From positions 1 to 64,000 of the forward strand of contig JAHWHG010000015.1 in NCBI GenBank assembly GCA_019323515.1: a DNA stretch of 64,000 nucleotides, read 5' to 3'. The notes beneath the pieces were generated by a model. It worked only from the letters and a program-made list of their open reading frames with translations. It had not been told where the DNA came from and did not search any database. The position numbers were made by a program, and so were the translations under genes. The stretch comes from Candidatus Woesearchaeota archaeon. Its GTDB lineage: Archaea > Nanobdellota > Nanobdellia > Woesearchaeales > JAHWHD01. Positions 60,252-64,000 of this stretch are shown piece by piece. Each line of letters opens with the position of its first letter. The stretch's first letter is position 1.

Positions 60252-61100
60252 TTAGTCACCGTAGATACGCTTCCTAATAACATCTCTTCTTTTTGCTTTC
60301 TCTTTATCAGTAATTCTCCCAGCTTTTGCATCCTCTTCCACCATCCTGTTGATAACCTGGTCAATCTGCGCCTTTGAAGTTTCATAAGGCGTTTGAGAAC
60401 CTGCAAAGACCTGAAACCTTGCACCTCTGTAGGTAACATGCACGTCATGGGTACCGATTGTTTTATCATCAATAATAAACCCTTCAACATTATCCTCAAT
60501 CAATGGCAAGGCATCTCTAGTATCATACGGCCCTGCACCAATGGACTCAAGCTCTTTCATCTCCTCTTCATCAGGCATCCTCAATAAAGGTTTTAACCAG
60601 GGCTTGTAATTCTTGTCAAAAGCTTTGACAAACCTGTCAGCATACCACTCTATACTCTGTGGTTTAAGCTCAGTTATCTCTTTATTCTCATCCCTCTGCC
60701 TGTAAGCACTATCAATATATCCGCTTTCTTTGTATCCATCCTGAAGTATCTCCTTGATATCCGGATCCTTTGCAACTGATTCAAGTTCATCAAGCACAAC
60801 ATCAGCAGGCTTGTCTGTAACAGGGTGACCTAAATCCTGGGCAATTGTCCAGTTAGGGTCAGAGAATATAACACCTTTCTTTGTCTTCCTGAGTATACCG
60901 ATAAGCTTTGACTCCTTATCATCTTCCTCACCATTCGCCAGCACCAATAAACCTGTAACAATCAACACCAAACCAATAGTACCAAACAAAACCTCAGACT
61001 CAACATAACCAATAAAACCACCAGTTATTGTTCTCTGGGAAAAGACTAATATAAACACCCCTAGAATAAACAAAAACAGACTAAGCTCTCTTTTTTTCAT
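60252..61100 (-). CDS. Membrane protein with two N-terminal helices and soluble domain
   Basis: The 282-residue protein starts MKKRELSLFLFILGVFIL; helices span about 6-22 and 35-54. The soluble domain has SDPNWTIAQDLGHPVTD, a region IEWYADRFVKAFDKNYKPWLKP, and GTHDVHVTYRGARFQVFAGS. No family recognised. Soluble part probably faces the cytoplasm if the N-terminus is inside. An upstream ATG at 61139 is in frame but would disrupt the signal. Confidence 0.5.
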   Translation of the reverse strand: MKKRELSLFLFILGVFILVFSQRTITGGFIGYVESEVLFGTIGLVLIVTGLLVLANGEEDDKESKLIGILRKTKKGVIFSDPNWTIAQDLGHPVTDKPADVVLDELESVAKDPDIKEILQDGYKESGYIDSAYRQRDENKEITELKPQSIEWYADRFVKAFDKNYKPWLKPLLRMPDEEEMKELESIGAGPYDTRDALPLIEDNVEGFIIDDKTIGTHDVHVTYRGARFQVFAGSQTPYETSKAQIDQVINRMVEEDAKAGRITDKEKAKRRDVIRKRIYGD

Positions 61101-61192
61101 ATTAAAACAAAACATAGTAGTATATTTAAATATTTCCAAATTTTATTGATATCACAATAAATTTATATATCATAAGTTATTAAACTCAGAAT

Positions 61193-61756
61193 ATGAACCT
61201 TAAAAAGAGCGTGTCATTACTTCTTTCAGTTATTCTTATACTTACTCTAATGACTGCAGTGTACGCTGCCTGTCCAACACATGAATTTGCTGACGAGCTT
61301 AGCTGCCAGAAAGCATGCCTTACATGCTCACTAAATACTGGAACAGGATGCTGGGGCTGCGATGCTACCAAAGAACTCCCAGAGAAAGAGCTTATGACAA
61401 TGCTTATCAAGGAAAACCTTGAAAAGATTGACTTGAGCACAGCACCAAAGTCATTGAAGTTCATTCTCGGAAAACCAAAAGTAAACATCATTATCAAAGA
61501 AAACGGAGACTTTGCAGTCTATGGCTTTGAGGTCACAGGTGAAAGGATCACAGGTTTTGCAGAAGGAGGAATAGAAAAACCGAATTATGAGATTACAGTA
61601 TCAAAGGACGCACTTACAAAACTTATTAACTCAAAAGACCCTGCAACAACACTCGAAGAGCTCTACCTTGACGGAAAGGTCACAGTAGAAGCAAAGACTT
61701 TCGGTTCTAAGATTAAGCTATGGATAGCAAAGATGTTCATGAAGAAGAGAAGTTAA
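61193..61756 (+). CDS. Secreted Cys-rich protein with SCP-2-like C-terminal domain
   Basis: The 187-residue protein has a signal peptide (to about 25), then six Cys (27, 38, 42, 45, 53, 56) in a small domain, and from about 66 a domain with LKFILGKPKVNIIIKENGDFAVYGF, GGIEKPNYEITVSKDALTKLI and TLEELYLDGKVTVEAKTFGSKIKLW. This latter layout matches SCP-2-type sterol/lipid binding folds. Lipid binding outside the cell is inferred. A TTTATATATC box lies 25-30 bp before the ATG. Confidence 0.65.
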   Translation: MNLKKSVSLLLSVILILTLMTAVYAACPTHEFADELSCQKACLTCSLNTGTGCWGCDATKELPEKELMTMLIKENLEKIDLSTAPKSLKFILGKPKVNIIIKENGDFAVYGFEVTGERITGFAEGGIEKPNYEITVSKDALTKLINSKDPATTLEELYLDGKVTVEAKTFGSKIKLWIAKMFMKKRS

Positions 61757-62040
61757 CCATAAGCTCCTTTATCATGCCAATAGGTTTCTCCGCATTCACA
61801 TTCTGCAAATAGTTCTCCGGTATGCTCATAGCCTATTATCTTTGCCTTCTTCCCCTTACAGCATTTTGAAGACACCTCTAAACCTAATAACCCCCACGGA
61901 TCATTCTTCTTCTCTGCATTATGTTCAGGCTCCTGCACCTTAGCCTCAACTGTCTTCTCCTGACATAACTTCTGAAAAAATGAATCATTCAAAGCATCCT
62001 CAAGCAGGTCATCCTTCCTGTTCCCTACAATTTTTACCAT
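61753..62040 (-). CDS. Small protein with Cys-rich zinc-binding-like end
   Basis: The 95-residue protein ends with SKCCKGKKAKII, FAECECGETYWHDKG: CC and CxC with His, suggesting one zinc site. The N-terminal half is charged and helical. It overlaps the convergent SCP-2-like gene by 4 bp. Unknown function. Confidence 0.5.
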   Translation of the reverse strand: MVKIVGNRKDDLLEDALNDSFFQKLCQEKTVEAKVQEPEHNAEKKNDPWGLLGLEVSSKCCKGKKAKIIGYEHTGELFAECECGETYWHDKGAYG

Positions 62041-62097
62041 AATCCTAGTTAGCTCTACAGCTTTATAAGAATTAATATACTACAAAACAACAAAAGA

Positions 62098-62358
62098 TCA
62101 ATCAGCACAATAACATCCATGCCTTACATTATCCTCTAACTTCACATCTGTGCAAAGCTCCCATGTCTTATCATCATAAAAGAAATTCTCAGAGCTGCAG
62201 TCAGGGTTTGTACTTTCACCGATACTAGAACAGTCAAGGCAATTCCCCAGCTTATAACCCTGCTTCCTGCAATAATCAGCGCAGTCACTGAGATTAGTCA
62301 TTATCAGAACCAAGACTATTAACAACAAAAAAGCAAACAGAGCTATACCTCTTTTCAT
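62098..62358 (-). CDS. Small secreted or anchored Cys-rich protein
   Basis: The 86-residue protein has a hydrophobic N-terminal helix (5-22), then eight Cys (26, 30, 40, 43, 54, 69, 82, 84) in 60 residues. The even number suggests four disulfides, as in toxin- or knottin-like folds, but no family is recognised. GAGG-type ribosome site is lacking; a leaderless start is possible. Confidence 0.5.
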   Translation of the reverse strand: MKRGIALFAFLLLIVLVLIMTNLSDCADYCRKQGYKLGNCLDCSSIGESTNPDCSSENFFYDDKTWELCTDVKLEDNVRHGCYCAD

Positions 62359-62425
62359 TTTAATAAATTAAAAGTGAGACTGCTATATAAACCTTCCCTA
62401 ATGTTATCACTAAAACAATATATCA

Positions 62426-62436
62426 AAAGTTTTAAA
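62426..62436 (+). promoter_or_regulatory. TATA box for the micro-protein pair
   Basis: AGTTTTAAATACC starts at about 62426. Transcription would begin near 62457, leaving an 80-nt leader with the GNRA hairpin. Confidence 0.45.
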
Positions 62437-62506
62437 TACCACTATGATTAACCCTCCCTTATTCTGATTCTACAATTCTGTTAAGACCTATCTTCACCTA
62501 TATTAT

Positions 62507-62522
62507 AGGGAGAGATCCCTAA
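62507..62522 (+). promoter_or_regulatory. GNRA-capped hairpin just before the micro-protein pair
   Basis: TAGGGA-GAGA-TCCCTA is a 6-bp stem with a GAGA loop, directly before AAAAGGAGGG and the ATG at 62537. It could control ribosome access or stabilise the message. Confidence 0.4.
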
Positions 62523-62536
62523 AAAGGAGGGCTAAA

Positions 62537-62581
62537 ATGGCTAAGAAAAAAGCAAAAAAAGCAGCTAAAAAGAAAAAATAA
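62537..62581 (+). CDS. 14-residue basic micro-protein (Lys/Ala only)
   Basis: The peptide MAKKKAKKAAKKKK has nine Lys in 14 residues, no acidic residue, and a strong ribosome site (AAAGGAGGG, 6 nt). A TATA box and a GNRA hairpin lie upstream. It is a real translation unit by sequence signals but too short for family comparison. It is followed at once by an acidic micro-protein gene. Confidence 0.5.
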   Translation: MAKKKAKKAAKKKK

Positions 62582-62599
62582 ATGGGAGGGTGGTCTAAT

Positions 62600-62656
62600 A
62601 TGTCTTGGGACGATGATAACGACGATGGCTATTATGATGATGAAGACGAAGAATAG
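62600..62656 (+). CDS. 18-residue acidic micro-protein (Asp/Glu/Tyr)
   Basis: The peptide MSWDDDNDDGYYDDEDEE has 11 acidic residues out of 18 and no basic residue. GGGAGGGTGG lies 6 nt before the ATG. An in-frame ATG at 62582, right after the basic micro-protein stop, would give a 24-residue form (MGGWSN added). It is paired with the basic peptide in one transcript and followed by a T-run. Confidence 0.5.
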   Translation: MSWDDDNDDGYYDDEDEE

Positions 62657-62679
62657 ATAAGGCCAATTATTCAGTCTAT

Positions 62680-62704
62680 TGTTTTTTTATTCTTTTATTT
62701 TCTC
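62680..62704 (+). terminator. T-run terminator after the micro-protein pair
   Basis: TTGTTTTTTTATTCTTTTATTTTC follows the acidic micro-protein stop within 30 bp and ends the unit. Confidence 0.5.
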
Positions 62705-62726
62705 TTTCTAAATCTTTAGATTTATT

Positions 62727-63719
62727 CTAAAACCTAAACATCTTTAAGACAATATACAAAAACCCGCCAACAAACAAACTAATCATGTTCATTACTAGGC
62801 TTAAGAAAAACGCTCTCTTCAGTGTAAATATTTTCTTATGGAACAAGTGTATTGCATAAGTCTCAAACCCGACAGCAAACACCTCAGAAAGTATGATTGT
62901 CAATGTAATGCTCAACTTCATTACAGGAAACAAGAACCATACTATTGGCAATGACACAATGTTCGCTATTAACACTGTTATAAGGACCTTCTTTGACAGC
63001 TTTGCAACTGCAAGGAATATCAATGCAACCACAAACTCAAGCAGCAATGTCAATACCAAAGCAACAACAAACCCTTCAGTCTTGTCAGGCGTTATGATTG
63101 GAGTTGTCTCAATAACCATCCCACGATACGCATTAATATCAGGTGATTCAGGCACAAAATCAATCACATAACTGCTATAAAAATTCCTTCTTTCCACAGC
63201 ATCAGATATCAGCATACCAGCTGTAGGATGGTATACAACTATCCTGAATTCATCCGGCAACATGTAATTGAAATTACAGAGATTTCCATTGCAGTTTGTC
63301 CATGCAAGGTCACTGACCTTCCATACACAACCTCTCTCAAAATCAGGTTGTTTAAAAGAATAAAATACCTTACACAACTCCTCATCAAACCCTTGATCCA
63401 AGTTATAAGCACCACAACCAGGTGTCTCATTAATATACTTCATATGCGCAACCACATTCATGCATATTCCGGGATTCTCTCCATACTCAACAGCAAACTC
63501 CCTGCACTTACTATCCCATTCCTCCTCGTTATAATCCTCAAGAAAATCAAGGATATCTGAATAAGCAATAGACTGTCTGCACTCTAACATCTTGGCAGGC
63601 ATTGCCATCGGACGTCCATCAAACAATAACTCAACCTCTGCGCTAGGCTTTGGACCTAAGTCAGCAGCAGCTATTGAAATTAGAATTACAAACATAACAA
63701 GATAGGTTAACCTTTTCAT
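62727..63719 (-). CDS. Membrane protein with Cys-rich extracytoplasmic domain
   Basis: The 330-residue protein has a signal peptide (to about 19), an outside domain of 190 residues with eight Cys (ECRQ, KCRE, ICMN, GCGAY, LCKVF, GCVWK, NCNGNLCN) and then four or five helices (about 218-328). The even Cys count suggests disulfides. It overlaps the upstream gene by ATGA. Function unknown. Confidence 0.6.
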   Translation of the reverse strand: MKRLTYLVMFVILISIAAADLGPKPSAEVELLFDGRPMAMPAKMLECRQSIAYSDILDFLEDYNEEEWDSKCREFAVEYGENPGICMNVVAHMKYINETPGCGAYNLDQGFDEELCKVFYSFKQPDFERGCVWKVSDLAWTNCNGNLCNFNYMLPDEFRIVVYHPTAGMLISDAVERRNFYSSYVIDFVPESPDINAYRGMVIETTPIITPDKTEGFVVALVLTLLLEFVVALIFLAVAKLSKKVLITVLIANIVSLPIVWFLFPVMKLSITLTIILSEVFAVGFETYAIHLFHKKIFTLKRAFFLSLVMNMISLFVGGFLYIVLKMFRF

Positions 63720-64000
63720 TGCCTTAACTCAATATCAATTGTTCTTGTTGCAGCCAGCTCTCCGGAATTAAGCACTTCACATGTTATCTGGTAAGTTCCA
63801 GGCCTTACTCCAGCACAACCATAACAGCTAGGAGCCTGATACTCAACCTCTAAGGTATTCTCTCCAACCACTAAAGGCCTTACAATAGATTCATCAATCC
63901 TGTTCCTTGAAGCCATTATCCCGTAAAACCTGACTGTAACATTCTCAAGTTCTCTATTGGAACTTATAGAGGATGCCATCCTTATGACCTCATTGGAATG
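63716..64000 (-). CDS. Extracytoplasmic beta-sandwich protein (5' end off window)
   Basis: The frame is open to the right edge, so the start is outside; at least 94 residues are seen. It has Ig/CARDB-like strands NVTVRFYGIMASRN, GENTLEVEYQAPSCYGCAGVRPGTYQITCEV and ATRTIDIELRQ at the end, with three Cys. It overlaps the next gene by 4 bp (ATGA), so the two are one operon and may act together at the surface. Confidence 0.6.
   Translation of the reverse strand, partial: HSNEVIRMASSISSNRELENVTVRFYGIMASRNRIDESIVRPLVVGENTLEVEYQAPSCYGCAGVRPGTYQITCEVLNSGELAATRTIDIELRQ

Noticed and set aside
1..64000. Mobile elements, prophage or integrated plasmid
   Set aside because: No transposase, integrase, terminase or partition gene was seen, and base composition looks even by eye.

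Overview
The window comes from an archaeon, most likely a small-genome DPANN lineage of the Woesearchaeota/Pacearchaeota type. The evidence is mixed. It has archaeal or eukaryote-type ribosomal proteins (eL15, eL31, eL39, eS19, the archaeal uL16/L10e, uS7, uS12), the archaeal exosome superoperon, RpoK, Bud32, Pth2, Cbf5, SBDS and proteasome alpha. Promoters are TATA boxes about 25-30 bp from the start, often with no leader, while internal operon genes carry GGTG or GGAGG Shine-Dalgarno sites. Many membrane proteins begin MNKKA or MKK, and there are many small genes of unknown function. Lineage placement is inference. No tRNA, rRNA, CRISPR array, transposase or prophage was seen.

Layout. 1-3295: a MoxR-type AAA+ ATPase and a VWA protein with an added HExxH motif (the VWA gene runs off the left edge). 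3296-3652: a structured, probably non-coding element. 3653-9998: single genes, including an ATP-grasp ligase, methyltransferase, DHH phosphoesterase, YhbY, a NOG1-like GTPase, FolK and uL16. 10067-10185: a second structured RNA candidate. 10322-11685: a pilin-like membrane operon. 11808-18114: Bud32, uS12-uS7, a short Dph2-like protein, a TPR protein, a U32-family tRNA hydroxylase and Pth2. 18176-19834: a thioredoxin/CcdA fusion, a DUF134 regulator and a DUF5320 protein behind two palindromic operators. 21201-23859: a translation operon (eS19, PDCD5, eL39, eL31, Cbf5) that appears to start at an ATT codon. 24245-28961: rpoK plus the exosome superoperon (rrp42-rrp41-rrp4-SBDS-psmA-pop5). 29111-32350: a transmembrane Ser/Thr kinase with a duplicated ectodomain. 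32404-37115: an AbrB-PhoU protein, two paralogous HTH regulators, small membrane proteins and a CaCA antiporter. 37320-42012: eL15 and an extracytoplasmic thiol-disulfide operon. 42070-47575: phosphoesterase, Lgt, NAD kinase, tiny Cys- and Lys-rich proteins, glutaredoxin, ferredoxin and a nucleotidyltransferase. 47700-53244: a formate-dehydrogenase-like molybdoenzyme, small membrane proteins, a 2H phosphoesterase and a beta-propeller lipoprotein. 53286-64000: a TrmB-like regulator, a CYTH-like/P-loop kinase/nucleotidyltransferase trio, an 805-residue orphan, secreted Cys-rich proteins and a two-gene operon of oppositely charged micro-proteins.

Two functional themes stand out. First, RNA and translation genes dominate the ordinary part. 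Second, there is a strong extracytoplasmic redox and envelope theme: two thioredoxin/CcdA fusions, two membrane-anchored DsbA-like proteins, several secreted proteins with even numbers of cysteines, and a bacterial-type Lgt together with a lipobox protein. The least explained items are the two structured RNAs, the ATT-start eS19 leader, the receptor-like kinase, the 805-residue protein and the charged micro-protein pair.
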